Shown one piece after another: positions 17,906-28,147 of a stretch of DNA of 64,000 bases. The stretch is from Ensifer adhaerens (GTDB lineage: Bacteria; Pseudomonadota; Alphaproteobacteria; Rhizobiales; Rhizobiaceae): contig NZ_JABEKT010000001.1 of assembly GCF_013283195.1 (NCBI RefSeq), forward strand, positions 2,328,509-2,392,508, read 5' to 3'. Under the pieces are notes generated by a model. The model did no database searches. It had not been told where the DNA came from and saw nothing but the letters and a program-made list of their open reading frames with translations. The position numbers and the translations under genes were made by a program. Each line of letters starts with the position of its first letter. The stretch's first letter is position 1.

Positions 17906-18937
17906 ATGACATCCAGTAAAAATGCGGCATATCTGATCAAGGGACTGCGCCTTGCGGCGGTTCCCGTGCTTTGCGCAACGCTTGCGGCGTGCGGATCGAC
18001 GTCCAGTATCAAGAAGAGCAAGCCGAGGAGCAAAGAATACTTTGCTGAGTCGGTTTATGGCGTGAAGGCGAGCCCCCGTGTCGCCACCGGCAAGAACATC
18101 CCGAAGGGCGGTGGCCGGTTCCAGGTCGGGAAAGCTTATCAGGTCAAGGGCAAGTGGTATCAGCCGAAGGAAGATTTCGGCTACAACAAGACAGGTGTCG
18201 CGTCCTGGTATGGTTCGGCTTTCCATGGACGCCTGACCGCCAATGGCGAGGTCTACGACAAGCTCCATCTTTCGGCGGCCCATCCGACATTCCCGTTGCC
18301 GAGCTATGCGCGCGTCACCAACACCGAAAACGGCACCTCCGTCATCGTTCGGGTGAATGATCGCGGCCCCTATGAATATGGCCGGATTATCGACGTATCC
18401 TCGAAGACGGCGGATCTGCTCGACATCAAGCAGAAGGGCAGCGCCAAGGTTCGGGTGCAATATGTCGGTCGCGCACCGCTCGAAGGCAATGACATGCCCT
18501 ACCTCATGGCGTCCTACGTCAAGAAGGGCGACCGGAGCCCGGGCGTCATGCCGGAAGGGCAGATCGCCACAGGCGTGATGGTTGCCTCGAATGAGCCCAT
18601 GCGCAATCAGCTCGGCACGCTGACCATTCCGTCCAAATCGTCTCTTGATGAAAGCAGCCCGGTGACAGCCCTTGCGGCACCCGTTCCGCAGTTTTCCGCA
18701 CCGCAGTCGCTGGAAGAATTCGTGATGCTGCCGGAGATCGGGCCGATCCCGCGCGAGCGGCCGGAATACATTCCGATGCCGGACGGCAATATGGCCTATG
18801 CGGCTGCATATGTGGAAGTGCGGGTGAGCGATGCCAAGTCGCCGTTTGAAGCGATCATGGTCGAGACCAATCCGCTTACGCCCGAATCCATCGTTGCCCA
18901 TGCCAAGCGTGAAGGCAGAACCGGCTCGATCCGGTAG
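17906..18937 (+). CDS. rlpA: RlpA-family septal ring lytic transglycosylase / lipoprotein
   Basis: About 343 residues. An N-terminal lipoprotein signal (LRLAAVPVLCATLAACGS) ends with a lipobox Cys. The double-psi beta-barrel RlpA domain spans roughly residues 90-190, with GVASWYGSAFHGRLTANGEVYD, the catalytic-type His/Asp region and VIVRVNDRGPYEYGRIIDVS. RlpA cleaves denuded glycan strands at the division site. No C-terminal SPOR domain is visible; the last 130 residues are low-complexity and proline-rich. A GTG at 17897 would add three residues. It is followed by a DD-carboxypeptidase-like gene 60 bases away, an envelope pair. Confidence 0.9.
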   Translation: MTSSKNAAYLIKGLRLAAVPVLCATLAACGSTSSIKKSKPRSKEYFAESVYGVKASPRVATGKNIPKGGGRFQVGKAYQVKGKWYQPKEDFGYNKTGVASWYGSAFHGRLTANGEVYDKLHLSAAHPTFPLPSYARVTNTENGTSVIVRVNDRGPYEYGRIIDVSSKTADLLDIKQKGSAKVRVQYVGRAPLEGNDMPYLMASYVKKGDRSPGVMPEGQIATGVMVASNEPMRNQLGTLTIPSKSSLDESSPVTALAAPVPQFSAPQSLEEFVMLPEIGPIPRERPEYIPMPDGNMAYAAAYVEVRVSDAKSPFEAIMVETNPLTPESIVAHAKREGRTGSIR

Positions 18938-18997
18938 ATCGGGACGTTGTGCCATTCTGACGACGCTGCTATGCCCAATGGGAAACCGGAGTTTCCC

Positions 18998-20158
18998 ATG
19001 CGCTTGAAGATGCTTTCGGTCGTGTTTGGTTGCGCGGCGTTGCTTGCGGGCGCTGCTGCGGCTCAGACGCCACCGGTGGCGTTTGACACCAAGGCCAAAC
19101 AGATCCTGTTGGTGGACGCCGAAACCGGCACCGTCCTGTTCTCCCGCGCCGAGAACGACCCCGTTCCACCCGCCTCGCTTGCGAAGTTGATGACGATGGA
19201 AGTCGTCGCCGAGGCGATCGCCAAGGGTGAACTGTCGGCCGAAACTGTCTTCGAGGTTTCGGAACACGCCTGGCGCACCGGCGGCGCACCGTCCGGCACT
19301 TCGACGATGTTCGCGGCGTTGAAGTCACGCATCCGCGTGGCCGATCTGCTGCAAGGGGTGGCCGTTCAGCTTGCCAATGATGCCTGTATCATCCTTGGCG
19401 AGGGGATGGCCGGCAGTGAGGCTGCCTTTGCCGAAAAGATGACGGCCCGTGCCCGCGTGCTCGGTATGCCGATCGCCACCTTCCGCAATGCAACCGGTCT
19501 ACCGGATCCGCAGAACCAGATCACCATGAGCGAACTGGTGGCTTTGACCCGTCATCTGCACGAGGCGCACCCCGATCTCTATCGGCTCTACGCGCAGCCT
19601 GAGTTCGAGTGGAACAAGATCCTTCAACGCAACAAGAACCCGTTGATTGCGGCCAATGTCGGGGTCGACGGGGTGGCGACGGGGTTTGCGGAAGGCTACG
19701 GCTTTTCGCTGGCGGCCTCGATGCAGCGCGGCGATCGCCGTGTCTACCTCGCGATGGGCGGCCTTGAGACCGATAAGGAACGCACCGAGGAAAGCCGAAA
19801 GGTGCTCGATTGGGCAATGACGGCATTTGAAAAGCGGCGGATCTTTGCCGATGGCGAAGCGATCGGTGAAGCCAGCATCTACGGTGGTGCTGCCCCGCAT
19901 GTGGCGCTTGTCGCCGGCGGGCCGGTCGACGTGCTGTTGCCGGTCAACAACCCGGAACGCCTGACGGCCCGCGTCGTCTACAAGTGGCCGCTGCGCGCTC
20001 CCGTCGAAGCGGGGGCCGAAGTCGGCGTCGTGCGACTTTGGAACGGCGAAAAGCTGTTGCGCGAGGTGCCCGTCAAGACCGCCGAGGCTGTTGGCCAGGG
20101 CACCTTGGCAAGCCGCGCTCTCGACGCACTCCAGGAACTGCTCTTCTTCTGGCTGTAA
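18998..20158 (+). CDS. D-alanyl-D-alanine carboxypeptidase family protein (DacF-like, degenerate motifs)
   Basis: A 386-residue S11-family protein with a signal peptide (MRLKMLSVVFGCAALLAGAAAA) and a C-terminal PBP5-like domain ending in an amphipathic LLFFWL anchor. The SxxK motif is intact (SLAK, Ser60/Lys63), but the SxN motif reads LAN (Leu125) and the KTG motif reads ATG (Ala227), so catalytic activity is doubtful. Start 18998 was chosen for its GGAG spacing and signal peptide. It heads the tmk-holB set, an arrangement common in rhizobia where it is annotated dacF. It may remodel or sense peptidoglycan rather than trim it. Confidence 0.85.
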   Translation: MRLKMLSVVFGCAALLAGAAAAQTPPVAFDTKAKQILLVDAETGTVLFSRAENDPVPPASLAKLMTMEVVAEAIAKGELSAETVFEVSEHAWRTGGAPSGTSTMFAALKSRIRVADLLQGVAVQLANDACIILGEGMAGSEAAFAEKMTARARVLGMPIATFRNATGLPDPQNQITMSELVALTRHLHEAHPDLYRLYAQPEFEWNKILQRNKNPLIAANVGVDGVATGFAEGYGFSLAASMQRGDRRVYLAMGGLETDKERTEESRKVLDWAMTAFEKRRIFADGEAIGEASIYGGAAPHVALVAGGPVDVLLPVNNPERLTARVVYKWPLRAPVEAGAEVGVVRLWNGEKLLREVPVKTAEAVGQGTLASRALDALQELLFFWL

Positions 20159-20238
20159 CAAAACCGATCCCAGTGGTTTCATCGTTTGGGCCAATCGGCT
20201 AAACAGGGCAAAATTGCATGCCGATATAGGAAAGCACC

Positions 20239-20919
20239 GTGCCGCTGGCAAAAGGTCTGTTTGTAACATTCGAGGGCGGGGAAGGGGCTGGCAAGTCGAC
20301 CCAATTGCGCCTGCTCGCCGAATCGCTACGTTCGCTGGGCCATGAAGTGCTGACGACGCGCGAGCCGGGCGGATCTGTCGGGGCCGAGGCGGTGCGCCAC
20401 GTGTTGCTTTCGGGGGCTGCCGAAGCCTTTGGCGTGCGGATGGAGGCCATCCTGTTTGCTGCGGCGCGCAGCGATCATGTCGAAGAGGTCATCCGCCCCG
20501 CGCTTTCCAGGGGAACGATCGTGCTTTGCGACCGCTTCATGGATTCGTCGCGCGTCTACCAGGGCATCACCGGCAATCTGGAGCCGGCCTTTGTCGAGAC
20601 GCTTGAGCGGGTAGCGATCAACGGTGTCGTGCCTGATCGAACGGTTATCTTTGATCTGCCGGCGACTATCGGTCTCGACCGTGCCCAGCGCCGCGCCGGC
20701 GATGACAGCCCGGATCGGTTTGAGAAGGAAAAGCTGGAGACGCACGAAAAGCGCCGCGAGGCTTTCCTCGATATAGCAAAGGCCGATCCGGACAGATGCC
20801 GCATCATCGACGCCACTCAATCCGCCGAGGCGATTGCCGCCGAGGTGCTTGGTCTCCTTGAAAACCTGCTCGCAGACGCCGACATGTCCGAGCCTACATC
20901 CACAGGGTCCGCACCATGA
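20239..20919 (+). CDS. tmk: thymidylate kinase
   Basis: A 226-residue kinase that phosphorylates dTMP to dTDP for DNA synthesis. The P-loop is GGEGAGKST (residues 13-21), and the [12 protein letters not shown] segment is the DRY-type motif; the lid region [21 protein letters not shown] is present. It starts with GTG after an AGGA ribosome binding site. Its stop overlaps the holB start by four bases (ATGA), so the two are translationally coupled. Confidence 0.96.
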   Translation: MPLAKGLFVTFEGGEGAGKSTQLRLLAESLRSLGHEVLTTREPGGSVGAEAVRHVLLSGAAEAFGVRMEAILFAAARSDHVEEVIRPALSRGTIVLCDRFMDSSRVYQGITGNLEPAFVETLERVAINGVVPDRTVIFDLPATIGLDRAQRRAGDDSPDRFEKEKLETHEKRREAFLDIAKADPDRCRIIDATQSAEAIAAEVLGLLENLLADADMSEPTSTGSAP

Positions 20920-21947
20920 CGACGGAGACGCCCGGTGTGCTCGAAGGGGCGATTGCCCCGGTCCAGAACGACCGGCTGTTTGGCCATGAGCAGGCGGAAG
21001 CGTTTCTGGCGCAGAGCTACCGATCGGGCAAGGGGCACCATGCCATCCTGATCGAAGGACCGGAGGGGATCGGTAAGGCAACGCTTGCGTTTCGCTTCGC
21101 CAGCCATATCCTCAATCACCCGGATCCGCCGACCGCGCCTGAAAGTCTTGGGGATCCCGACCCCGCTTCGATCGTCGGCCGGCAGCTGGCCTCGGGCGCA
21201 TCGCATAATCTCCTCCATCTGACACGGCCGGTCGACGAGAAGACGGGTAGGGTGAAGGGCGCGATCACGGTTGACGAAGTGCGAAGGGCTGGCAAGTTCT
21301 TCGCTCAGACATCGGGCACCGGCAATTGGCGCATCGTCATCATAGACCCGGCCGATGATCTAAACCGCAACGCCGCCAACGCCATTCTGAAAATTCTCGA
21401 AGAGCCGCCGCGTCGGTCGTTGTTCCTGGTGCTGACGCATGCGCCAGGTAAGCTGCTGCCGACGATCCGTTCGCGTTGCCTGCCGCTACGGCTGAAACCG
21501 CTGGAGCCGCCGGCGCTGCGCCAGGCGCTCGACCATCTTGGCTTTGATCTCCAGAGCGAGAATGCCGACCGCATTCTGGCCTCGGCCAACGGCAGCGTTG
21601 CGGAGGCGCTGAAGCTGATCAACTACGGTGGCCTTGAGATCGCCGCGACCTTTGAGGGGATCCTCCAAGGGCAGGGGCCGGCAATTCGCAAGGACATGCA
21701 CAAGCTTGCCGACGTTCTCTCGGCAAAGGACAGCGAAACGATTTTCGACTTCTTCACATCGCTGCTGACCGGGCGGCTCATGCGCGAGGCCCGCGATGCG
21801 GCCGTTGCCGGCGATATCATGCGCGCCGAACGCTTCGCCCGGCTTTCGGCCACGACCGGTGAACGTCTCACCGTCAGCGACGCCTATAATCTCGATCGCA
21901 AGCAGACCATTCTTTCGTTGCTGGATGACGTCAAGGCAGCATTATAG
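20916..21947 (+). CDS. holB: DNA polymerase III subunit delta'
   Basis: A 343-residue clamp-loader AAA+ protein. The P-loop appears as GPEGIGKAT (about residue 47-55), the SRC motif of the arginine finger as TIRSRCLPL, and the C-terminal collar domain follows. The zinc-binding cysteine cluster of E. coli delta' is not visible, as in other alphaproteobacterial versions. It works with DnaX and HolA to load the sliding clamp. It overlaps tmk by 4 bases at its start and the convergent MazG-like gene by 6 bases at its end. Confidence 0.93.
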   Translation: MTTETPGVLEGAIAPVQNDRLFGHEQAEAFLAQSYRSGKGHHAILIEGPEGIGKATLAFRFASHILNHPDPPTAPESLGDPDPASIVGRQLASGASHNLLHLTRPVDEKTGRVKGAITVDEVRRAGKFFAQTSGTGNWRIVIIDPADDLNRNAANAILKILEEPPRRSLFLVLTHAPGKLLPTIRSRCLPLRLKPLEPPALRQALDHLGFDLQSENADRILASANGSVAEALKLINYGGLEIAATFEGILQGQGPAIRKDMHKLADVLSAKDSETIFDFFTSLLTGRLMREARDAAVAGDIMRAERFARLSATTGERLTVSDAYNLDRKQTILSLLDDVKAAL

Positions 21948-22247
21948 CTCGATCTCAAACTTCCACTTTCGTTTGATTGCCGCGACGAGATCGAGATCGT
22001 GATGATGGGCGAAAAGCAGCACGTGACCCAGCAGATCTGCAGCTTCGTCGGCCATGTCTGCCTGCAAATCGTCCTCTGATTTACCATGCCGTCTGCCGCG
22101 GCCGGTGCGCTTGTTCCAGGCCTGGGTCAGTTCGCCGATTTCTTCCTGCATCTTCAGGATAAACCAGTCGATATCCCGCTCGATGCCGTTGTCCTCGGCG
22201 TAGCGGGCAGACGCTGCTTCAAATTGACGTTCAAGACGGCGCAGCAT
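21942..22247 (-). CDS. MazG-like NTP pyrophosphohydrolase-type protein
   Basis: A 101-residue all-alpha protein. The metal-binding pattern of the MazG/dUTPase superfamily is clear: [10 protein letters not shown] followed by [20 protein letters not shown] (E-x-x-E ... E-x-x-D). Such small enzymes hydrolyse nucleoside triphosphates or related pyrophosphates. It is read against the tmk-holB-metG set and converges with holB, so it is likely expressed independently from the ~180 base upstream region shared with metG. Substrate unknown. Confidence 0.8.
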   Translation of the reverse strand: MLRRLERQFEAASARYAEDNGIERDIDWFILKMQEEIGELTQAWNKRTGRGRRHGKSEDDLQADMADEAADLLGHVLLFAHHHDLDLVAAIKRKWKFEIEL

Positions 22248-22426
22248 GGCGATTCCTTTATGTTTGTTTCTGTTTTGTTCTATTGTTTCGTTCGCGTCGG
22301 CACAAGCAGGCGTGGCGTCCGGCCATTGCTTTCCATGCGGGCTTTTCTCCCATCTCCCGGTTCCTTCCTTGCGGCGTATGCGCTAAGAGCGTCGGTAGCT
22401 TCATCCGAGATAGATTGAATCCGCCT

Positions 22427-23980
22427 ATGAGAGACACGTCCCCCTTTTACATCACCACTGCGATTTCCTACCCGAACGGCAAGCCGCATATCGGCCACGC
22501 CTATGAGTTGATCGCCACGGATGCAATGGCGCGCTATCAGCGCCTGGACGGACGGGATGTCTTCTTTCTGACGGGCACGGACGAACACGGTCAGAAGATG
22601 CAGCAGACGGCGCGCCGCGAAGGGGTGACGCCACAGGAGCTTGCCGATCGGAACTCCTCGGAATTCCAGAAGATGGCGGTGCTCCTCAACGCATCGAATG
22701 ACGATTTCATCCGCACTACCGAGAAGCGCCACCACGAGGCGTCGCAGGACATATGGGTCCGGATGGGGGAGGCGGGCGACCTCTACAAGGATTCCTATGC
22801 CGGCTGGTACTCGGTGCGTGACGAAGCCTACTACCAGGAAAACGAGACGGAGTTGCGCGCCGATGGCGTGCGCTATGGTCCGCAGGGCACGCCGGTCGAA
22901 TGGGTCGAGGAGCAGAGCTATTTCTTCAAGCTGTCGGAATACCAGGACAAGCTGCTGAAGCTCTATGAAGAGAACCCGGATTTCATCGGTCCGGCCGAGC
23001 GCCGCAACGAGGTGATCTCCTTCGTGAAATCAGGACTCAAGGATCTGTCGGTTTCGCGCACCACCTTCGATTGGGGCATCAAGGTGCCGAACGATCCCAG
23101 CCACGTCATGTATGTCTGGGTCGACGCACTGACCAACTACATCACCGCGACCGGCTATCTCGACAACCCGCAGGGACCACGTGCGAAATTCTGGCCCGCG
23201 AACATTCATATCATCGGCAAGGACATCATCCGCTTCCACGCGGTCTATTGGCCCGCATTCCTGATGTCGGCCGGCCTGCCGCTGCCCAAGCGCGTTTTCG
23301 CGCACGGCTTCCTGCTCAACAAGGGCGAGAAGATGTCGAAGTCGCTCGGCAACGTCGTCGATCCCTTCAACCTCGTCGAGCATTTCGGCCTCGACCAGAT
23401 CCGCTACTTCTTCCTGCGCGAGGTTTCCTTCGGCCAGGACGGAAGCTACAGCGAGGAGGGGATCGCCACCCGCATCAACTCCGACCTTGCCAATGGCATC
23501 GGCAACCTGGCGAGCCGTTCGCTGTCGATGATCGTCAAGAACTGCGATGGCCAGATTCCGGTCTGCGGTGCGTTGACCGACGAAGACAAGGCGATGTTGG
23601 CGGCCGCCGACGCTCTGCTCGAGATTACCCGTGACGAAATGGGCAAGCAGATGATCCACCGCGCGCTTGCGGCAATCATTGCCGTGGTTTCGGAGACCGA
23701 TCGTTACTTCGCCGGCCAGGAACCCTGGGCGTTGAAGAAGACCGATCCGGCGCGGATGGCAACCGTGCTCTATGTCACCGCAGAGGTTGTGCGCCAGATC
23801 GCCATCCTCCTGCAGCCGTTCATGCCGGAATCCTCCGGGAAGCTGCTCGATCTCGTGGCGGCCCCGGCCGACAAGCGCGATTTTGCGGCATTGGGCGAGG
23901 CGGGCCGCCTCGTCTCCGGCACGCCGCTCGAAGCGCCGAAGCCGGTCTTCCCGCGTTACGTCGCGCCGGAAGCGCAATAA
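22427..23980 (+). CDS. metG: methionyl-tRNA synthetase
   Basis: A 517-residue class I synthetase charging tRNA-Met. The HIGH motif appears as HIGH in PHIGHAYEL near residue 20 and the KMSKS loop as EKMSKSLGN near residue 305. The short form lacks the C-terminal tRNA-binding/dimerisation domain, as is typical of alphaproteobacteria. No four-cysteine zinc knuckle is evident. The ATG at 22427 ([10 protein letters not shown]) was chosen because it begins at the conserved N terminus; in-frame codons further upstream are low-complexity. It is followed by tatD 12 bases later. Confidence 0.95.
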   Translation: MRDTSPFYITTAISYPNGKPHIGHAYELIATDAMARYQRLDGRDVFFLTGTDEHGQKMQQTARREGVTPQELADRNSSEFQKMAVLLNASNDDFIRTTEKRHHEASQDIWVRMGEAGDLYKDSYAGWYSVRDEAYYQENETELRADGVRYGPQGTPVEWVEEQSYFFKLSEYQDKLLKLYEENPDFIGPAERRNEVISFVKSGLKDLSVSRTTFDWGIKVPNDPSHVMYVWVDALTNYITATGYLDNPQGPRAKFWPANIHIIGKDIIRFHAVYWPAFLMSAGLPLPKRVFAHGFLLNKGEKMSKSLGNVVDPFNLVEHFGLDQIRYFFLREVSFGQDGSYSEEGIATRINSDLANGIGNLASRSLSMIVKNCDGQIPVCGALTDEDKAMLAAADALLEITRDEMGKQMIHRALAAIIAVVSETDRYFAGQEPWALKKTDPARMATVLYVTAEVVRQIAILLQPFMPESSGKLLDLVAAPADKRDFAALGEAGRLVSGTPLEAPKPVFPRYVAPEAQ

Positions 23981-23992
23981 GGCACGATCGGC

Positions 23993-24772
23993 ATGCTCAT
24001 CGATACCCATTGCCATCTGGATTTCCCCGACTTCGAGGCCGAGCGCGACGCCATCATCGAGCGCGCGCGCGCGGCCGGCGTCGGCCAGATGATCACGATC
24101 TCCACCCGCGTGAAGCGCTTCGATACGATCCTTGCGATCGCCGAAGCCTATCCGAACGTCTTCTGTTCCGTCGGCACGCACCCGCACAATGCTGATGAGG
24201 AGCTCGATATTACCGCGGACGATCTCGTCCGGCTTTCGGCGCATCCGAAAGTGGTGGCGATCGGCGAGGCGGGTCTCGACTACTTCTACGACAACGCGCC
24301 GCGCGATGCGCAAGTCGAAGGTCTGCGCCGGCACATAGCGGCGGCACGCGAAACCGGGCTGCCGCTCGTTATCCACAGCCGCTCGGCAGACGACGATATG
24401 GCGGCGATCCTGACCGAGGAGACGGAGAAGGGCGCATTCCCCTTCCTTCTGCACTGCTTCTCCTCCGGGCCGGAGCTGGCGCGCATCGGCGTCGAGCTCG
24501 GCGGCTATGTCTCGTTCTCTGGTATCCTGACGTTTCCGAAATCGGAGGAGTTGCGCGAGATTGCCAAGACGGTTCCGCATGACAGGATGATCGTCGAAAC
24601 CGACGCGCCTTACCTTGCGCCTAAGCCGTTTCGCGGCAAGCGCAACGAGCCGGCTTATGTGGCGCACACCGCCGAGGTGCTGGCCGATACGATCGGCGTG
24701 TCAAAGGACGAAGTTGCGGCGCTCACGACCGAAAACGCATTCCGCATCTTCTCCAAGATGCCGAGGCTCTAA
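23993..24772 (+). CDS. tatD: TatD family deoxyribonuclease / hydrolase
   Basis: A 259-residue TIM-barrel metal hydrolase. Metal ligands are visible in DTHCHLD (start), GEAGLDYF, HSRSADDD, HCFSSG and ETDAPYLAP. Family members show 3'-5' exonuclease or D-aminoacyl-type hydrolase activity and in many genomes sit directly after metG, as here. The gap to metG is 12 bases and the next gene starts one base after its stop. Confidence 0.93.
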   Translation: MLIDTHCHLDFPDFEAERDAIIERARAAGVGQMITISTRVKRFDTILAIAEAYPNVFCSVGTHPHNADEELDITADDLVRLSAHPKVVAIGEAGLDYFYDNAPRDAQVEGLRRHIAAARETGLPLVIHSRSADDDMAAILTEETEKGAFPFLLHCFSSGPELARIGVELGGYVSFSGILTFPKSEELREIAKTVPHDRMIVETDAPYLAPKPFRGKRNEPAYVAHTAEVLADTIGVSKDEVAALTTENAFRIFSKMPRL

Positions 24773-24773
24773 G

Positions 24774-25610
24774 GTGGCATTCAGGCGCGCCTTCACCATT
24801 CTCGGCTGCGGTTCTTCGCCCGGCGTGCCGCGCATCACCGGTGACTGGGGTGCCTGCGATCCCGGCAATCCGAAGAACCGTCGCATGCGAGCCGCTTTGC
24901 TGGTCGAACAGATCGCGCCGGATGGTGGCAAGACGACCGTGGTCGTAGACACCGGTCCTGATTTTCGAGCCCAGATGGTTGCGACCAACATCCGCCACAT
25001 CGACGCTGTGCTCTACACGCATTCGCATGCGGATCATCTGCACGGGATCGATGACTTGCGCGGTTTTGTCATTGAAAACAAGAAGCGCATACCGATCTGG
25101 GCCGATGCCTTTACGATGGGCCGGATCCGCGAAGGGTTTCATTATTGCCTGGAATCGCCGCCTGGAAGCGGCTACCCGCCGATCGTAGACGGCCACATTA
25201 TCGCTGACGATCTGTCGCCGGTTGTCATCAGCGGAGCCGGCGGACCGATCGCCTTTCAGCCGCTGATGCAGTTTCACGGCAATACTCATTCGCTCGGATT
25301 TCGTGTCGGCGATTTTGCCTATTGCAGCGACGTCAGCGACTTTCCGCCGGAAACGGTCGGCCGGCTGGGCGACCTGGACCTTCTGGTGCTCGATACGCTG
25401 CAGTACAAGTTTCACCCGAGCCACCTGTCGCTGGTGCAGTCGCTCGGCTGGATCGAGCGGCTTCGCCCGAAGCGCGCCGTGCTGACGCATATGCATGTGC
25501 CGCTCGATTACGACACCGTCCAGGGCGAAACTCCTGACCATGTGGAGCCGGCATATGACTTGATGCGGCTCGAGTTTGAGGTTGACGTCACGGTACTCGG
25601 CGACGCCTGA
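24774..25610 (+). CDS. MBL-fold metallohydrolase (PhnP-like)
   Basis: A 278-residue metallo-beta-lactamase fold protein starting with GTG one base after the tatD stop. The zinc motif is HSHADH (about residue 84-89), with downstream Asp and His in YCSDVSDFPPE, LDTLQYKFHPSHLS and LTHMH. It resembles PhnP-type cyclic phosphodiesterases, but the substrate in the tmk-holB-metG-tatD context is unknown. A likely house-cleaning phosphodiesterase is inference only. It is the last gene of the set. Confidence 0.88.
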   Translation: MAFRRAFTILGCGSSPGVPRITGDWGACDPGNPKNRRMRAALLVEQIAPDGGKTTVVVDTGPDFRAQMVATNIRHIDAVLYTHSHADHLHGIDDLRGFVIENKKRIPIWADAFTMGRIREGFHYCLESPPGSGYPPIVDGHIIADDLSPVVISGAGGPIAFQPLMQFHGNTHSLGFRVGDFAYCSDVSDFPPETVGRLGDLDLLVLDTLQYKFHPSHLSLVQSLGWIERLRPKRAVLTHMHVPLDYDTVQGETPDHVEPAYDLMRLEFEVDVTVLGDA

Positions 25611-25644
25611 ATTTCGCTGTGTTCGAAATTTCTAATATATAGAC

Positions 25645-26601
25645 TTACTTCGAAAAATAGGGCGCCAGGTTCTTGCGAATGCGCTCCAGTACCGTGCCGC
25701 CCGATAGGTTCGGAACGAACGTCCGTCCGGTGATCTTCTCGTAGGCTTCGATGTAGACGGCGGATGTCTGCTCGACGAGTTCCTGAGGGATTGCCGGAAC
25801 GGGATCCTTGTAGGGGTCGCAGCGCTCGGTCACCCAGGCGCGTACGAAATCCTTGTCGAAGCTCTTCGGCCGTTCGCCGGCTTCAAAGCTCTGCTGATAG
25901 CTGTCGGCGATCCAGTACCGGCTACTGTCGGGCGTATGGATCTCGTCGGCGAGGATGATGGTGCCATCCTTGTCGGTGCCGAATTCATACTTTGTGTCGA
26001 CCAGGATGAGGCCGCGCTCGGCGGCACGCGCCTGGCCGCGGGCAAATAGCGACAGCGCGTAGCTCCATACGGTATCGAGTTGCTCTCTCGTCAGCAGGCC
26101 TTGCTCGAGAATCTCGTCTGTGGAAAGCGGCTCATCATGGCCGCCGTCGAAAGCCTTGCTGGTCGGCGTTATGATCGCCTGCGGAAGTTTCTGATTGTCG
26201 CGCAGACCGTCAGGCAGACGGATACCGTACATGTCACGTTCGCCGTTGCGGTACTTCGTCAGAATGGAGGTGCTGGTGGTTCCGGCGAGATAGCCGCGCA
26301 CGACGATTTCGACCGGCAGGATATCGAGCCGCTTGCCGATGACGACATTCGGGTCAGGATAACTGATCACATGGTTCGGGCAGATGTCGGCCGTTTCTTC
26401 GAACCAGTAGCGTGCTGTCTGCGTGAGCACATGGCCCTTGTGCGGAATGGACGTCAGGATGATGTCGAAGGCGCTGAGCCGGTCTGTTGCGATGATGATG
26501 CGCTCGCCACCGGGAAGATCATAGTTTTCACGCACCTTGCCATTGTAGCGGTTTGGCAGTTCCGGAATGAAAGCATCTGAAAGAACGCGCAATTCGCTCA
26601 T
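25645..26601 (-). CDS. purC: phosphoribosylaminoimidazole-succinocarboxamide synthase
   Basis: A 318-residue SAICAR synthetase that joins CAIR with aspartate in purine synthesis. The signatures are [26 protein letters not shown] near the N terminus and [11 protein letters not shown] with [12 protein letters not shown] in the second half. It belongs to the longer (about 300-residue) class. Rhizobia usually have a second purC in the purine operon; this isolated copy could be the paralogue. It is convergent with the MBL gene. Confidence 0.92.
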   Translation of the reverse strand: MSELRVLSDAFIPELPNRYNGKVRENYDLPGGERIIIATDRLSAFDIILTSIPHKGHVLTQTARYWFEETADICPNHVISYPDPNVVIGKRLDILPVEIVVRGYLAGTTSTSILTKYRNGERDMYGIRLPDGLRDNQKLPQAIITPTSKAFDGGHDEPLSTDEILEQGLLTREQLDTVWSYALSLFARGQARAAERGLILVDTKYEFGTDKDGTIILADEIHTPDSSRYWIADSYQQSFEAGERPKSFDKDFVRAWVTERCDPYKDPVPAIPQELVEQTSAVYIEAYEKITGRTFVPNLSGGTVLERIRKNLAPYFSK

Positions 26602-26934
26602 CGCATAGGGCCTTGCAAAACGAGGTTTCGTGATGAACGACTAATCAGTCGGCAACGGTTGGGTCAAGCCAAGAGTGGGTGCAATATGCCCGAAAACCAG
26701 CATTCTGGTTCATCGCTATGTTCCATAATCTATCTTATCTGATATTTGTATGTAGCCGCAAAGTTAGAATGTCCTGATCCTGCAAAGTTGGAATGTCACT
26801 CTCCACGGGGCTGAACGATGCCTGGGAGATTGCGGATCGGCATACGATCAAGCTCGGCGGCATCTGCCGAAGCACCGCCCAAGACCTCGGCCGCGTCATG
26901 GCCGGCGGGACGCAATCCGGCAGAGACGATCACC
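26602..26934. other. accessory stretch upstream of purC
   Basis: About 330 bases with no intact gene. It includes a 24-base tandem repeat and a short conserved-looking fragment near 26793-26900 that may be a mobile-element remnant. Confidence 0.4.
26758..26798 (+). repeat. tandem 24-base repeat (IS-end-like)
   Basis: Two near-identical 17-base units, GCAAAGTTAGAATGTCC and GCAAAGTTGGAATGTCA, lie exactly 24 bases apart. Iterated 'gcaaagttNgaatgtc' words occur near the ends of some IS21-type elements, so this may be an IS remnant; no transposase is nearby. Confidence 0.55.
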
Positions 26935-27228
26935 CTAAAACGATGTTCGGCGGATCACGCGCCCATCGCTACCATCGATCAGGATCTCGTAACGAGCGCC
27001 AGCTCTGACAAATCTATATGTGTAGACCTGATTTTGGCAGCTTACAGTTTCGACCTCTCGAAGACCCAGGTCCTCAAGATAACGCTTGCCGTCATCGCAG
27101 GAAACAGGCTGCGTCCCCGCTAGATAGCTTCCCACCCTAAGCTCGATATCGGCCGTGTCGTGAGTTTGGGATGCTGCCGGACTGCCAAAAGCCGCGAGCA
27201 TAACAAGCCAGATTACCTTCCTCGTCAT
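26935..27228 (-). CDS. small secreted PepSY-like protein
   Basis: A 97-residue protein with a signal peptide (MTRKVIWLVMLAAFGSPAAS) and a compact mature domain whose end, FVRAGARYEILIDGSDGRVIRRTSF, has the strand pattern of PepSY domains. It has one cysteine pair (VSCDDG, VSCQNQ). PepSY proteins bind or inhibit peptidases in the periplasm. It stands in an accessory patch with no clear partner. The start at 27228 was chosen for the signal peptide. Confidence 0.6.
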   Translation of the reverse strand: MTRKVIWLVMLAAFGSPAASQTHDTADIELRVGSYLAGTQPVSCDDGKRYLEDLGLREVETVSCQNQVYTYRFVRAGARYEILIDGSDGRVIRRTSF

Positions 27229-27622
27229 CTGCAAAGCGCGGCCTCCACTCCAGGTTACCAATATTGGACCAATGGATTTCCGTCGTAAAAATATGCTCGA
27301 AATCTCGGCGTTCGGTGGGAGAAACCGACGCTGCCCCGAGCATCTTACTTTCCAGAAGAGATGTCCAGAACGGCAAGCTCTCCAAATATGGCGATCCTCT
27401 CGTCCGGAGTATCTCTTCGAAGCCCTTCGTCCCAACGCTCAGACTTGCTTCTCCTAGGACTTGAGATCAAAATCTGAACGCCGATACGGCTAACTCCAGA
27501 CAAACTACCTCACGTTTCCTATGCAATACCAGAATTGCTTCAGCAATCTCAGCGCACTCGCCTTTTTTGGCGGCGACGAGTGAACTCATTCATTTGGGAA
27601 GACAACTGGGAGGAGTATTTGA
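27229..27622. other. AT-richer intergenic stretch
   Basis: About 390 bases, noticeably AT-richer than neighbours from ~27470 onward; likely promoter for the gene at 27623. No other feature. Confidence 0.4.
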
Positions 27623-28147
27623 ATGGCAATTTCGCGAAAACAAGAGGAGCGACTGCTCACTGAGGACGAGTGGCATCTGGTGCGCCAATCACACCATCCC
27701 GCGATACAGGGCGTTTCCGACGAAGATCTGCTGAAGCTCGTGAAGCAAGTGCGCGAAAGGCGCGACAGGTCACAAGCCGAAGCTCATCGCCAACGACGTG
27801 AGATCCGAGGGAAGTCCGCCCCGAAAGGCGTGGAACCCACTCGAAAGGATATCGGCACAAGGGCCAAGCTCGAAATACTGGCCATGAGCATGCGCCGGCT
27901 CAACGGAGAGCATGCAAGGCGTCGTAAAATGCACGGAAAAGCCCAGTTGGTCTCCAACATGCGCGCGGCGCTTGCGGCCAAGCACGCATCCAAGACAGAA
28001 CGGGATGAAACGTACAATTCGCGTCATGCGCTGGAAGGAATGCAATCCATAGAAAGTGCGAGGCGCAAAAGCCTCATGCGGCCCATGGAACGAGGACGGC
28101 TGAGAAAGGCCGGTGCGGTCGCCCAGGCGAAGCGAGATTCACGGTAA
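27623..28147 (+). CDS. basic cytoplasmic protein of unknown function
   Basis: A 174-residue, strongly basic, helical protein with no cysteine-rich, transmembrane or signal segments. It starts at 27623 after a strong GGGAGGAG ribosome binding site. The pattern VSDEDLLKLVKQVRERRDRSQ followed by RGKSAPKGVEPTRKD and a long R/K-rich helix reads like a conserved rhizobial protein. DNA or RNA binding is plausible from composition only. I do not recognise a named family. Confidence 0.62.
   Translation: MAISRKQEERLLTEDEWHLVRQSHHPAIQGVSDEDLLKLVKQVRERRDRSQAEAHRQRREIRGKSAPKGVEPTRKDIGTRAKLEILAMSMRRLNGEHARRRKMHGKAQLVSNMRAALAAKHASKTERDETYNSRHALEGMQSIESARRKSLMRPMERGRLRKAGAVAQAKRDSR

Noticed and set aside
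17657..19267. 536-codon ORF on the minus strand
   Set aside because: It lies antisense to rlpA and the dacF-like gene, both with clear domains; its composition is that of a shadow frame in GC-rich DNA.
22261..22295. Possible second SOS box (GTTC repeats) before metG
   Set aside because: The two GTTC words are 9 bases apart rather than 7.
23030..24667. 545-codon ORF on the minus strand
   Set aside because: Antisense to metG and tatD; no domain visible.
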